From Natrinema halophilum (GTDB taxonomy: Archaea > Halobacteriota > Halobacteria > Halobacteriales > Natrialbaceae): a stretch of 64,000 nt of DNA. This document shows positions 7,972 to 17,539 of the stretch, piece by piece. The translations under genes and the position numbers were made by a program. The notes beneath the pieces were generated by a model. The model searched no databases, was not told the origin of the DNA, and saw nothing but the letters and a program-made list of their open reading frames with translations. Location: the NCBI RefSeq assembly GCF_013402815.2, contig NZ_CP058601.1, positions 1,364,001 to 1,428,000 of the forward strand, given 5' to 3'. Within the stretch, counting starts at the first letter, position 1; every line of letters begins with the position of its first letter.

Positions 7972-9339
7972 CTAGTCGACATCGACGCGCGATCCATATC
8001 CGGTTTCGCCGACGACGGTACCGTCCTCGGCTACCACCTCGCCGCGGACGACCGTGGTGACCGCCTTCCCGGTGAACGACTCTCCTTCGAACGGCGTGAC
8101 GCAGTTCTTCGAATGGAGGTCGGCTCGATCTGCCAGCGTCCACTCGAGCGTCGGGTCGACGATCGTGAAGTCGGCGTCGGTGCCGACCTGTAGCGATCCC
8201 TTTTGCGGATACATCCCCCAGACCTGAGCAGGCCGAGTCGAATGGCGGCGAACCCACTCCTCGAGCGTGAGCCGGCCCTGATCCACGAAGGTAAGCATGG
8301 CCGGTACCTCAGTCTCGAGTCCGACGAATCCCGATATCGCATCCCAGGTATTTCCGAATGGATCGTCCACTTTCTTTTCCTCGGGGGTGTGGGGCGCGTG
8401 GTCGGTAGCGATGCAGTCGATCACGCCGTCATCCACGCCGACGGACCAGAGCCGCTCGCGCTCGTCGGCGTCGCGAATCGGTGGCTGAACCCGCGCGACG
8501 TTGCCCTTCTCGCGCATCACGTCCTCGGTGAACCAGAGGTAGTGAGGGGTCGTCTCCGCCGTTACGTCGACGCCGCGATCTTTCCCGCGGGCAACTGCTT
8601 CGGCCGCCGAACCCGACGAGACGTGAAACATGTGTATTTTTGTCCCTGTTTCCTCGGCGAAGGTGATCATCCGTTCGACGGCCTCCCGCTCGGCGATTAC
8701 CGGCCGTGAGTGGGAGTGATCGATGGGATCGTTCCGCCCCTCGGCTTTGAACGCCGCCGTATAGTAGTCGATGATGTCGCCGTTTTCTTCGTGGAAACCC
8801 AGCCGCTTTCCTGTCTCGGCGATCCGTTCCATGGCCTCGAGGATCTCGCCGTCGCCTGGCGGCGGAACGTCGCCGACAGTCGATCCCAGAAAGATCTTGT
8901 AACCGAGTGCCCCGGCCTCGTCGATCGCCGAGATCTGATCGAGGTTCTCCGAGGTGACGACGGCGTAACTCTGAAAGTCGACGTGGGCCGACGCCTCGCC
9001 GCGTTCGAATTTCAGTTCGAGGTGGTCCGGACGGTCGATTACCGGGTCCGTATTCGGCATCCCGACGACGGTCGTCACGCCGCCAGCGGCGGCCGCTCGC
9101 GTCGCGGACTCCCAGTCCTCCTTGTACTCGAGTCCCGGTTCGCGGTTGTGGATGTGGCAATCGACGATTCCCGGCACGAGGACGTTTCCCTCTGCGTCGA
9201 GGACGCGATCCGCATCCGGAAGGCAATCGGTTCTGCCGACGGCGACGATCGTTCCGTCTTCGACAGCGACACCGGCATCGGGTGTGCGACCCGCAGGCGT
9301 AACGATGGTGCAGTTGCACACGACGAAATCGACGGTCAT
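7972..9339 (-). CDS. Dihydroorotase/allantoinase-family cyclic amidohydrolase
   Basis: The 455-residue metal-dependent hydrolase starts at MTVDFVVCNCTIVTPAG. The first metal motif is DCHIHNREPG (DXHXHXREPG), followed by AAAAGGVTTVVGMPN. GYKIFLGSTVG contains the Lys that is carboxylated to bridge two metals; later metal ligands appear in FHEENGD, HMFHVSSG and CIATDHAPH. These fit dihydroorotase, allantoinase or dihydropyrimidinase, which open cyclic ureides. The aminotransferase and aldehyde dehydrogenase across the divergent gap suggest ureide or pyrimidine catabolism rather than pyrimidine synthesis, but the substrate is uncertain. ATG 9339 is preferred because the family begins about ten residues before the first beta strand; the frame upstream is the broken regulator. 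Confidence 0.85.
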   Translation of the reverse strand: MTVDFVVCNCTIVTPAGRTPDAGVAVEDGTIVAVGRTDCLPDADRVLDAEGNVLVPGIVDCHIHNREPGLEYKEDWESATRAAAAGGVTTVVGMPNTDPVIDRPDHLELKFERGEASAHVDFQSYAVVTSENLDQISAIDEAGALGYKIFLGSTVGDVPPPGDGEILEAMERIAETGKRLGFHEENGDIIDYYTAAFKAEGRNDPIDHSHSRPVIAEREAVERMITFAEETGTKIHMFHVSSGSAAEAVARGKDRGVDVTAETTPHYLWFTEDVMREKGNVARVQPPIRDADERERLWSVGVDDGVIDCIATDHAPHTPEEKKVDDPFGNTWDAISGFVGLETEVPAMLTFVDQGRLTLEEWVRRHSTRPAQVWGMYPQKGSLQVGTDADFTIVDPTLEWTLADRADLHSKNCVTPFEGESFTGKAVTTVVRGEVVAEDGTVVGETGYGSRVDVD

Positions 9340-9407
9340 TGCCGTGGAGTTGCCGAGGGCTGCGCATATAGCTTCCCCAACCGACTCGTCGCGCATCGAT
9401 CGGGCAG

Positions 9408-9830
9408 TCACTTCCCGTCCATCGTTGTCTTCACTACCGCCTCCAGCTCGAAGTCGTGTAGCGGACCCGGTTCGTATTTGTTCGTTTCGCCGACGAACTG
9501 GAATCCCCACGGATGATCTCGTCGACCCCCGTGTGAAAGACGCTCGATTTGCCCCTTTGACGTCGGCAGGTTTCTCTCCGACCTCATTGTGATACCGCTT
9601 TTCGTACTGTGCGAGTACTCCGTTATACCCGCAATCTCTGGCCCGAGTATCTCCAGACCGACGTCCGGTAGATCGATCGTGACGATGTCGTCGCCTTCGA
9701 GCTTCGCGATTCGATCATAGACGGTCGACTTCAGTACCTCGGTATACTCGGCGATTTCGTCCGAACTCCCCGCTTGCAGTTCCGCGATAGGCCGACGAAT
9801 GCGGATATTTGGCTCGTCCATACCTCGCAT
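9408..9830 (-). pseudogene. Broken Lrp/AsnC-like transcriptional regulator
   Basis: The first ~60 residues form an Lrp/AsnC-type winged helix: SSDEIAEYTEVLKSTVYDRI, then LEGDDIVT and LGPEIAGI. After residue ~72 this frame loses family resemblance. A different frame from about 9618 reads YEKRYHNEVGEKPADVKG, which matches the start of an Lrp-type effector domain. A frameshift near 9620 therefore splits the gene, and the remaining downstream sequence is also scrambled. It lies between the amidohydrolase and the divergent aminotransferase, where a local regulator would be expected. It is probably inactive, though a short DNA-binding fragment could still be made. Confidence 0.6.
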
Positions 9831-10027
9831 GCGGTCCCAAATTCAGAATTTGACGTCGTTCGAACCCGAACCGAGAAAATAAAATCGTGTTGAACGTAGT
9901 TCGATCGCACGGTCGGTGGCGACGTCCGGTGTCAATTGACCGAGTCGATTCGTCTCAGACGTTCCACGTAATAGTACTGTGTCCCATACAGAATGCTTTA
10001 TTAGGATAAAGTACGACTAATCACATA

Positions 10028-11356
10028 ATGCCTGAACAACAATCGGACGCCAACCGAAGATCTAACTCGGCCATCGTCTCGTCGTACGACGAACGTGTCA
10101 TGCCAGTCTGGAAGTCACTCGATGTGCCGGTCAAGCGTGCGTCGGGATGTACGCTCGAGGACTTCGACGGAAACGAGTACCTCGACATCTTCTCCGGTAT
10201 CTCGGTGACGAACGTCGGCCATAGGAACGAAGCTGTCGTCGATGCTGCGAAGGAACAGCTCGACGAATTCGTTCACGGGTGTTCGTACCTCCACCCGAAC
10301 GAGCCCGTCGCGGATCTCGCCGAACGGGTCGCAGAAGTCACACCGGGTGACTTACAGAAGAGTTTCTTCTGTAACTCCGGGACGGAGGCAGTCGAGGGTG
10401 CGATTAAACTCGCCCGAAAATATACGGGATCGAAGGAGGTCGTCGCGCTCGAAATGGGGTTTCACGGCCGGACCCTCGGAAGCCTCGCGCTGACGGGAAA
10501 CAAATCGTACAAGCAGGGCGTGGCACCGACTCTCAACGACGTTGCACACACTGCTCCGCCGTACGGCTACCGATGTCCGCGATGCGACGGCACCCACTGT
10601 GACCCCAGTTGTGCCGACGAGTTAGAGCGAATCATCGGGTCTCACACCAGTGGCGATGTCGCGGCGGTCGTCGTCGAACCCGTCATGGGAGAGGCAGGCA
10701 TCATCGTCCCACCGGACGGCTGGCTGAATCGCGTTCAAGAGATCGCTCACGACCACGGGGCGTTGCTCATCCTCGACGAAGTCCAGACCGGGTACGGACG
10801 AACGGGCGAGTTCTTCGCGAGCAGTCATTTTGACGTCGAACCGGATATCCTAACGCAGGCAAAGGGGATCGCGAACGGGCTCCCACTCGGGGCGTTCACT
10901 GCCTCCGCGGAAATCGCGGACGCGTTCGAATCCGGCGACCACCTCTCGACATTCGGCGGGAACCCGGTCGCCTGCGCGGCTGCACTGGCGACTATCGACG
11001 AACTTCGCGGAGGGATAGTCGACAATGCTCGCGAACAAGGCGAGTGGCTCGGGTCCGAACTCGAGGCGCTGGAAGACGAATACGACGTCGTCGGGCAAGC
11101 ACGCGGACTCGGATTGATGTGGGGAGTCGAACTCGTAGAACCTGGAACGACCGGTCCACACAGCGACGCTCCGCGACCGGATAGCGATCTCGCGGCGGCC
11201 GTAAGCGATCACCTTCGCGAGGAGTCGAACGTCGTAATGGGCGTTGGCGGGTACTACAAAAACGTCATGCGAATCCAGCCCCCGCTTACGATTTCCCGTA
11301 GTCAACTCGAACGCGCCACCTCGGAACTACGAACTGCACTCGATCAACTGACGTAG
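10028..11356 (+). CDS. Class III PLP aminotransferase (GABA / beta-alanine type)
   Basis: The 442-residue protein belongs to the class III aminotransferases, with EMGFHGRTLGSLALTG, ILDEVQTGYGRTG and the PLP Lys near residue 279 in TQAKGIANGLPLGAF. These enzymes move an amino group from omega-amino acids such as GABA or beta-alanine (or ornithine derivatives) to 2-oxoglutarate or pyruvate. The next gene, 49 nt downstream, is an aldehyde dehydrogenase that could oxidise the semialdehyde product. An insert with CPRCDGTHCDPSC (residues ~181-193) resembles a small metal-binding loop seen in some haloarchaeal members. The upstream TTTATTAGG at about 9997 is a plausible promoter. Exact substrate is not determined. 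Confidence 0.88.
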   Translation: MPEQQSDANRRSNSAIVSSYDERVMPVWKSLDVPVKRASGCTLEDFDGNEYLDIFSGISVTNVGHRNEAVVDAAKEQLDEFVHGCSYLHPNEPVADLAERVAEVTPGDLQKSFFCNSGTEAVEGAIKLARKYTGSKEVVALEMGFHGRTLGSLALTGNKSYKQGVAPTLNDVAHTAPPYGYRCPRCDGTHCDPSCADELERIIGSHTSGDVAAVVVEPVMGEAGIIVPPDGWLNRVQEIAHDHGALLILDEVQTGYGRTGEFFASSHFDVEPDILTQAKGIANGLPLGAFTASAEIADAFESGDHLSTFGGNPVACAAALATIDELRGGIVDNAREQGEWLGSELEALEDEYDVVGQARGLGLMWGVELVEPGTTGPHSDAPRPDSDLAAAVSDHLREESNVVMGVGGYYKNVMRIQPPLTISRSQLERATSELRTALDQLT

Positions 11357-11405
11357 TACGGCCGCAGGAATCGGTTGCTACCCCACTCAGTTATTTTAAA
11401 CAATT

Positions 11406-12854
11406 ATGGAATTTGACTCGTGTCAACGGTACCCCCTGTTCATAAATAACGAGTTCGTACAGCCGTCGAGCGGCGATTATTTCACGACCAGAGATCCGGC
11501 AACCGGCGATTCGATCGCAGAGGTTGCGGCTGCTACCGACAGCGACGTCGACCGCGCCGTCGAGAGCGCAAACGAGTCGCTTTCCGCGTGGCAATCAATG
11601 TCTCCCGACGAACGAGGGCGGATCATCCAGCGCATTGCAGACGGTCTCCGAGACGACGCTGCAAACCTCGCTCGACTCGAGAGCCGGGATCAAGGAAAAC
11701 CCCTGACTCAGGCCCAAAACGACGTAGAAGGAGCGGCTCGATACTTCGAGTACTACGCCGGCGCAGCAGACAAACTCGAGGGAAAAAGCGTCCCACGTGG
11801 ACGGGAAACATTCGATTTCACCGTCCGAGAACCATACGGTGTTAGTGGACAGATCATTCCCTGGAATTTCCCGCTCAATATCACTGCTCGGGGGGTTGCT
11901 CCGGCACTCGCGGCCGGAAACACGGTCGTAATCAAGCCCGCACCAACGACACCGCTTTCCGTATTGCACTTCGCAGAACTCTGTCGAGATGCCGGCGTTC
12001 CCGACGGCGTCGTAAACGTCGTTACTGGGGCATCGGAGCCGGGTGCTGCGCTTGCGACACACGAAGACGTCGACCAAATTACGTTCACGGGAAGCGGCCC
12101 CACAGGGCAGTCGGTCATGAAATCCGCGGCCGAGAGCGTGACGCCCGTCACCCTCGAGCTCGGCGGGAAAAATCCCGCAATCGTGATGCCCGATGCCGAC
12201 CTCGAGGAGGCGGTCGTTTCGATCGCGGAGGGTATCTTTACGAACGCCGGACAAATCTGTTCCGCTGCCGACCGCGCGCTCGTACACGAAAACGTTTACG
12301 ACGAGTTCATCGATCGAATCGTCCAGCAGGCAGAATCGTACACGCTCGGGCCGGGAATCGATGACCCGGATATGGGACCACTCAACCACGCTGCCCACCT
12401 CGAGACGGTCGTCGAGTACATCGATGAGGGTCTGCGCGAAGGTGCAACGATCGAAACTGGAGGAGAGCCACTCGACAGAGACGGACATTTCGTCTCACCG
12501 ACAGTTTTCTCGGACGTCGACAACGGGATGCAGATCGCACAGGAAGAGATATTCGGTCCGGTACTCTCGGTGATACCCGTCTCCGACCGTGAAGAGGCCG
12601 TTGCACTGGCGAACGATACCGAATACGGACTTACGGGTGGCGTTTTCTCGCACGACGTCAAACGGGCGCTCCGAATAGCTCGTGACATCGAGGCTGGAAG
12701 CGTATACGTAAACGAGTGGTTCGGTGGTTCGGTCGAGACGCCGTTCGGCGGTGTCAAAGGGAGTGGCATCGGTCGCGAGAAAGGACTCGAGGCGCTCGAG
12801 TCGTATCTTCAAACGAAGAACATCTCGGTGAACCTCGCAGCCAGAGACAGCTGA
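11406..12854 (+). CDS. NAD(P)-dependent aldehyde dehydrogenase
   Basis: The 482-residue protein is a full-length ALDH-superfamily enzyme. It shows GQIIPWNFPL (cofactor region), the Glu-containing VTLELGGKNPAIV near residue 250, and the catalytic Cys near residue 284 in NAGQICSAADRA. The C-terminus has TPFGGVKGSGIGREKG. It oxidises an aldehyde to the acid with NAD(P)+. Pairing with the preceding aminotransferase suggests a semialdehyde substrate (succinate or malonate semialdehyde). An AT-rich tract (TTATTTTAAAC) in the 49-nt gap is too close to the ATG to be its leaderless promoter, so cotranscription is likely. Confidence 0.9.
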   Translation: MEFDSCQRYPLFINNEFVQPSSGDYFTTRDPATGDSIAEVAAATDSDVDRAVESANESLSAWQSMSPDERGRIIQRIADGLRDDAANLARLESRDQGKPLTQAQNDVEGAARYFEYYAGAADKLEGKSVPRGRETFDFTVREPYGVSGQIIPWNFPLNITARGVAPALAAGNTVVIKPAPTTPLSVLHFAELCRDAGVPDGVVNVVTGASEPGAALATHEDVDQITFTGSGPTGQSVMKSAAESVTPVTLELGGKNPAIVMPDADLEEAVVSIAEGIFTNAGQICSAADRALVHENVYDEFIDRIVQQAESYTLGPGIDDPDMGPLNHAAHLETVVEYIDEGLREGATIETGGEPLDRDGHFVSPTVFSDVDNGMQIAQEEIFGPVLSVIPVSDREEAVALANDTEYGLTGGVFSHDVKRALRIARDIEAGSVYVNEWFGGSVETPFGGVKGSGIGREKGLEALESYLQTKNISVNLAARDS

Positions 12855-13606
12855 ATGTAGCCGCCTTTGATGCCGGCTCACGGTCCGTCCCACCAACTCT
12901 CGAACGCCGATGACGATTCGACGACAATCCGGACCGGAAACCCACACCTCAGTCGCAGCTAGTCAGCGAGGATCGAATCTGTCGAAAGCGGAGTCGCGAG
13001 GGCATCTCTCACGTGTTGGGTCCACAGAGGTGATCGCTGTCACCGATCCGATGAACCCGTCGCACCACCTGAGTTTCGTCCGAAACGGGCACTGTCGCCA
13101 CCGGAGGTCACTCCGATTAGTTTCGGCACCTCGGTGGTGTGCCTTTCCGTGATAGTGTCCGTGGCATCACACATCGATCGGAGGGGATCGTCCGGTTCGA
13201 ACACGTGTCTTCCGAGAACGGCGACGTCCTCCGTCGAGGGATTCGACGGTCGCGTTCCGCATCCGTCTCGGAAATCAAACCCGGGACGATCGGGAGCGGG
13301 ATAGCCTTCTGCCGTCCACCCCGGACGGCGAAACTGTCTCGCCGAAACGACCGATCAGTTTGCGGTTCAATCGTCCGATTCTGTCCGTCACCTCCGAACG
13401 GGCCGTCCGGCTGCCGGTTGCTTGGACGTGACTCTCGAACGGGGGCAGCGGAGTCGCGACGATCAACCCGTACACCGATCCACCGACGCCCTCAGTTACC
13501 AGTACCGAACGACGCGCGGTAGGAAACGCATTACACTGCCGCAGGAACCGGATACGCGAGGGTACGAATCGGATACTAAACAGCGAGGTGCTGGTAGCAG
13601 CGGGAA
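12855..13606. other. Intergenic region, no gene recognised
   Basis: About 750 bp between the ALDH and epimerase genes. Open frames here are Arg/Ser-rich, lack acidic haloarchaeal composition and have no start signals. Nothing else seen. Confidence 0.5.
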
Positions 13607-14596
13607 ATGGACTCGCCATTGCTCCGTGACAGAACGATACTCGTGACCGGCGGTGCAGGCTTCATCGGTAGCCACCTCGTCGGCGCCTTGACCCCGCACA
13701 ACGAAGTCAGGATCCTCGACAGCTTCGAAACCGGTGATCGAGCCCATCTTCCCGACGGCGTAACGGTAATCGAAGGCGACATCGGCGATCCAATCGCCCT
13801 CCAGAGAGCCGCTCGCGGCGTCGATCTGATCTTTCACCACGCCGCTCTCGTCAGCGTCTCCCAGAGCGTCGACGCGCCGCGACGGAGCAACCAGACGAAC
13901 CTCGAGGCGAGTCTCCTCGTTCTAGAGCAGGCCCGCCAGGAGGACGCCCGCGTCGTCGTCGCCTCGAGCGCGGCCGTCTACGGGCATCCCGAAGAGCTAC
14001 CCATCACGGAGTCGGCACCGACGAATCCGACGTCGCCATACGGCGTCCAGAAACTCGCACTCGACCAATACACCCGCCTCTACGAGGAACTCTACGATCT
14101 TCCCACCGTCGCCCTACGGTATTTCAATGTTTACGGCCCGCGCCAACAGGGTCCCTACAGCGGTGTCATCTCGACATTTCTCGAGCAAGCGCGAGCGGGC
14201 GAACCGATCACGATCGAAGGTGACGGCCGGCAGAGCCGCGATTTCATCCACGTCGCTGACGTCGTCCGGGCGAACCTTCAAGCGGCGACGACAGACGCGA
14301 CAGGCGAGGCGTACAACATCGGAACAGGACATCGAACGACGATCGAGGAACTCGCCGAGACGATCCGGGATGCGGCAGAATCGTCCTCACCGATCGTCCA
14401 CCGCGAACCCAGAGCCGGTGACATCAGACACAGCGGAGCAGACACTTCGAAGGCGAACCAGGGTCTCGGGTTCGATGCACGAATCGGGCTCGAGGCGGGC
14501 ATTCAATCGTTGATCGAGGACGACTCGACTGCACAGTCCACCGAAGACACAGGCGCACCGCTGCGTTCGAATCACGAAAGCGGATCCTACAGTTAG
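13607..14596 (+). CDS. NAD-dependent nucleotide-sugar epimerase/dehydratase
   Basis: This 329-residue extended SDR starts with the NAD-binding VTGGAGFIGSHL. It has the catalytic pair Ser (ASSAAVYG) and YXXXK (YGVQK), plus RYFNVYGPRQ and DGRQSRDFIHVADV, typical of UDP-glucose 4-epimerase-like enzymes. It probably interconverts UDP-hexoses or UDP-N-acetylhexosamines for surface polysaccharides. It stands alone, 6 kb before the main glycan locus, and lacks the ATAACAAAG motif found there. GalE, WbpP or other SDR specificities cannot be separated from sequence alone. Confidence 0.88.
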   Translation: MDSPLLRDRTILVTGGAGFIGSHLVGALTPHNEVRILDSFETGDRAHLPDGVTVIEGDIGDPIALQRAARGVDLIFHHAALVSVSQSVDAPRRSNQTNLEASLLVLEQARQEDARVVVASSAAVYGHPEELPITESAPTNPTSPYGVQKLALDQYTRLYEELYDLPTVALRYFNVYGPRQQGPYSGVISTFLEQARAGEPITIEGDGRQSRDFIHVADVVRANLQAATTDATGEAYNIGTGHRTTIEELAETIRDAAESSSPIVHREPRAGDIRHSGADTSKANQGLGFDARIGLEAGIQSLIEDDSTAQSTEDTGAPLRSNHESGSYS

Positions 14597-15039
14597 TTGT
14601 GGCTGGAATCACCCCGTTTCGGTCCGTCGTGACCGCTCGTATCCGATTCCTCGAGTATCCTCGAAGCGGATAGTTACTTCTGAATCCGGAGTGAATTCAC
14701 GCTAACCGTTTCAAACGTCCGGTTGAGTTTATTCGGCTAGTCGAGCAAAGACCGCCTATACCATGACTGGGACGTATTTCACGAACCAGGACTGGAAGTC
14801 GCCCCACCGCGACCCAGACACGCAGAGTGATCGAACACTGACTGATAGCCGCTTCCACGGTATTTGTGGCATGTAAACCGATGGAAGCGTTCGATTCACG
14901 GCCTGTTAGCAGGTATGAATGTACGTTCACGAGCAGATACAGTCGATATAATAACAGCATATGGTTTATAAAAAGCGATTTGTGGGCCGGTCACGACGGT
15001 ACTGGACATGAATCATAAAAACGCTCTCCATAGGCAGCC
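14597..15039. other. Intergenic region with promoter-like AT-rich tracts
   Basis: No gene is visible. The right half is AT rich; CATAAAAACG near 15013, about 25 nt before the next ATG, could be a core promoter, and GGTTTATAAAAAG near 14970 is a second candidate. Confidence 0.45.
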
Positions 15040-15564
15040 ATGAGTATCCGAGGAGAGGTCCCCATAGAAATGGGCACGTTCGGGTCGACGGCCGATGAAG
15101 CAGTGGTATCAGTCGTTGTGACGAGCTTGCGAGGGAGGATCGTTTCGGGACCCGATCACCCGCTTCAGATCGACGGAAACGCACATATCGCTGCGCTCAT
15201 CGGCATCATCGCACTCGCCCTGCTCGGCGGGATACTCGTTATTCGAAACCGATACGATCAACCGACCGCCCTCGCGACCGAAACTGAACAGAACCCCGAC
15301 GAGTTCGTGACCGATCGAGAACGCGTCCGGCAGCTCCTTCGAGAGAACGACGGTCGGATGAAACAATCAGCTATTGTGGAGTCGGTCGACTGGTCGAAGG
15401 CGAAGGTGAGTCGACTTCTCGCCGACCTCGAGGAAGACGACCAGGTCACGAAACTCCGTCTGGGACGGGAGAATCTTGTTTGTCTCCCGGGAGAGGAACC
15501 CACGGCGTCGAAGTCGCCGACACAGCCGATCGACGATCAACCGAAACAGCCGACCGACGATTAG
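15040..15564 (+). CDS. Membrane-anchored winged-helix regulator
   Basis: The 174-residue protein has an N-terminal extracellular-looking segment and one transmembrane helix near residues 50-68 (AALIGIIALALLGGILVI). The cytoplasmic winged-helix domain follows (residues ~95-150), with VRQLLRENDGRMKQSAIVE, the recognition helix SKAKVSRLLADLEE, and a wing around KLRLGRENLV. The acidic/Gln tail ends QPTDD. Membrane-tethered wHTH proteins of this kind are frequent in haloarchaea and are thought to couple envelope state to transcription. The next gene, 175 nt downstream on the same strand, encodes a secreted surface protein that may be its target or signal source. That link is inference. Confidence 0.8.
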   Translation: MSIRGEVPIEMGTFGSTADEAVVSVVVTSLRGRIVSGPDHPLQIDGNAHIAALIGIIALALLGGILVIRNRYDQPTALATETEQNPDEFVTDRERVRQLLRENDGRMKQSAIVESVDWSKAKVSRLLADLEEDDQVTKLRLGRENLVCLPGEEPTASKSPTQPIDDQPKQPTDD

Positions 15565-15739
15565 TCACACCGTCTCTCGAAAGCAATCGCCACCGTTCCT
15601 ATCAACAACCGTTGTTTTCTTCTGACGAACGCGCCATTGAATCCGTTACTCCCGGGCCGTAGTTTGCAATTTCGTATCGTAATGGTTCTGCTGGTTTATC
15701 CGCAGAAGTCACGACGAATCGGATGCCTTCACGGCAACC

Positions 15740-17539
15740 ATGAATGCACGCAATCAGCTACTCGTCGTAGTTACTGCGCTGATGCTTGTGTTCTCGAGCG
15801 GGGCGATGGTCACAGCAGCGTCGAATGCTGGGGCTATGAGCGAGAACACATCAGCCAACGGAGACGAGTACGAACAGACGAACAACGAAACGACGAACGT
15901 GACAGTAGGTAACGGCGCGGACGTCGAAGAGAACGACACCGTCACCGACGATGACGATGACACGCTCGATAACGAGACCGAAGCCAACGAAACGGACGAG
16001 GCCCAACAGGCCGCGTACGTGACGTTCAACGATCAGACGACCGATGGCGAGACGGTCGTCGTCGAGAACGTTTCGCTGGCAAGTCCCGGGTTCGTGACGA
16101 TCCACGACAGCAGTCTCCTCGTGGGTGACGCCATCGGAAGTGTCATTGGCACCTCCGAGTACCTCGAGGCAGGCACGCACGAGAACGTGACGGTAACGCT
16201 CGACGAGCCCCTCGAGGAGGACGAAACCCTGATCGCGATGCCACATCGCGATACGAACCAGAATCAAACGTACGACTTCGTCGAAACGGAAGGACAAGAG
16301 GACATCCCGTTCCTCACGGCCGACGGCGAGCCAGTGACCGACGATGCAGTGGTTACTGTCGAAACAGCCGCGGATGAGGAACCGACCGACGACGAAGAAC
16401 CGGTCGACGACGAAGATAACATCACTGACGAAGAGCCGCTCGATGACGAAGAGCCGCTCGACGACGAAGAGGACAACATCACTGACGAAGAGCCGCTCGA
16501 CGACGAAGAGCCGCTCGACGACGAAGAGGACAACATCACTGACGAAGAGCCGGTCGATGACGAAGAGCCGCTCGATGAGATGCCGATGGACGACCTTCCG
16601 GTCGATGGTGACCGCGGACCAATCTTCATCACGGTCGAGAATCCCACCATCGAGAACCTGAACGTCGAAAACGTAACCGTATACGTTCTCGTCGTCAGTG
16701 AGGACGTCGACGCCGACGAGATCGCGGATCAAATCGACAACGTCACTGACGAAGAGCCGGTTGACGAAGAGGACAACGTCACTGACGAAGAGCCGGTTGA
16801 CGAAGAGGACAACGTCACTGACGAAGAGCCGGTTGACGAAGAGGACAACATCACTGATGAAGAGCCGCTCGACGACGAAGAGGACAACATCACTGACGAA
16901 GAGCCGGTCGATGACGAAGAAGACAACATCACTGATGAAGAGCCGCTCGACGACGAAGAGGACAACATCACTGACGAAGAGCCGGTTGACGACGAAGAGG
17001 ACAACGTCACTGACGAAGAGCCGCTCGAGGAGAACGTCACTGAAGAACCTCCCGCAGCTGAGGAAAACATCACTGAAGAAGATAACGAAACCGAGGAAGA
17101 ACCAGCTGCCGATTCGTTTAACGTCACGGATCTCGAGGCACCCGACACCGCGACGATCGGTGATACTATCACCGTGAACGCGACGGTCGAGAATCCCGCT
17201 GACGAAGAACGAACCGAGGCTATCCAGTTCCGGCTGGACGGTGACCTCGTTACCGAGCAGAACCTGACGCTCGAGAGCGATGAGAGCGACGACGTCGAAT
17301 TCGAAGTCGACACCAGTGATCTCGCGCCCCGCGAGTACATCCACATGGTGTTAGCCGACGAGTCCGGCGAGGTCGCAACCATCGAGCTCACCGAAGAGAC
17401 CGACGTCGACGAGACGAACGAAACCGAGACCGAAGACGACGGTTTCGATACCGACACGAACGAAACCGAGACCGGTCTCGACGACACTGCAAACGAAACA
17501 GCTAACGAATCCGAGTCCCTCCTCGGGCCTCTGGCCTAA
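15740..17539 (+). CDS. Secreted DUF7282 protein with acidic, sequon-rich repeats
   Basis: This 599-residue exported protein starts with a Sec-type signal peptide (residues 1-27, hydrophobic LLVVVTALMLVFSSGAM). Residues ~85-205 form a DUF7282 domain (DQTTDGETVVVENVSL to VVTVETA). Residues ~210-440 are tandem Asp/Glu repeats such as DNITDEEPLDDEE and DNVTDEEPVDEE, interrupted near 285-325 by a short ordered segment. Residues ~465-560 look like a CARDB-type beta-sandwich (APDTATIGDTITVNATVENP). Each repeat contains an N-I-T or N-V-T sequon, so the stalk could be densely N-glycosylated. No C-terminal anchor is obvious. Likely a cell-surface or matrix protein of unknown ligand. Confidence 0.85.
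   Translation: MNARNQLLVVVTALMLVFSSGAMVTAASNAGAMSENTSANGDEYEQTNNETTNVTVGNGADVEENDTVTDDDDDTLDNETEANETDEAQQAAYVTFNDQTTDGETVVVENVSLASPGFVTIHDSSLLVGDAIGSVIGTSEYLEAGTHENVTVTLDEPLEEDETLIAMPHRDTNQNQTYDFVETEGQEDIPFLTADGEPVTDDAVVTVETAADEEPTDDEEPVDDEDNITDEEPLDDEEPLDDEEDNITDEEPLDDEEPLDDEEDNITDEEPVDDEEPLDEMPMDDLPVDGDRGPIFITVENPTIENLNVENVTVYVLVVSEDVDADEIADQIDNVTDEEPVDEEDNVTDEEPVDEEDNVTDEEPVDEEDNITDEEPLDDEEDNITDEEPVDDEEDNITDEEPLDDEEDNITDEEPVDDEEDNVTDEEPLEENVTEEPPAAEENITEEDNETEEEPAADSFNVTDLEAPDTATIGDTITVNATVENPADEERTEAIQFRLDGDLVTEQNLTLESDESDDVEFEVDTSDLAPREYIHMVLADESGEVATIELTEETDVDETNETETEDDGFDTDTNETETGLDDTANETANESESLLGPLA
16422..17040 (+). repeat. In-frame repeats encoding Asp/Glu-rich sequon units
   Basis: Units of 12-13 codons (core GACAACATCACTGACGAAGA) occur three times at 16422-16560 and about eight times at 16735-17030. 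Copies are nearly identical at the DNA level, implying recent expansion. The two blocks flank a non-repetitive 130-bp segment. Confidence 0.9.

Noticed and set aside
13139-13522. 127-residue plus-strand frame between ALDH and epimerase
   Set aside because: Arg/Ser/Pro-rich, not acidic, no domain and no promoter-like context.
15851-17344. A 497-residue minus-strand frame opposite the DUF7282 gene
   Set aside because: It is the complement of the acidic repeat gene; residues are Val/Leu/Phe/Arg-rich only because GAC/GAA repeats are read backwards. No start signal.
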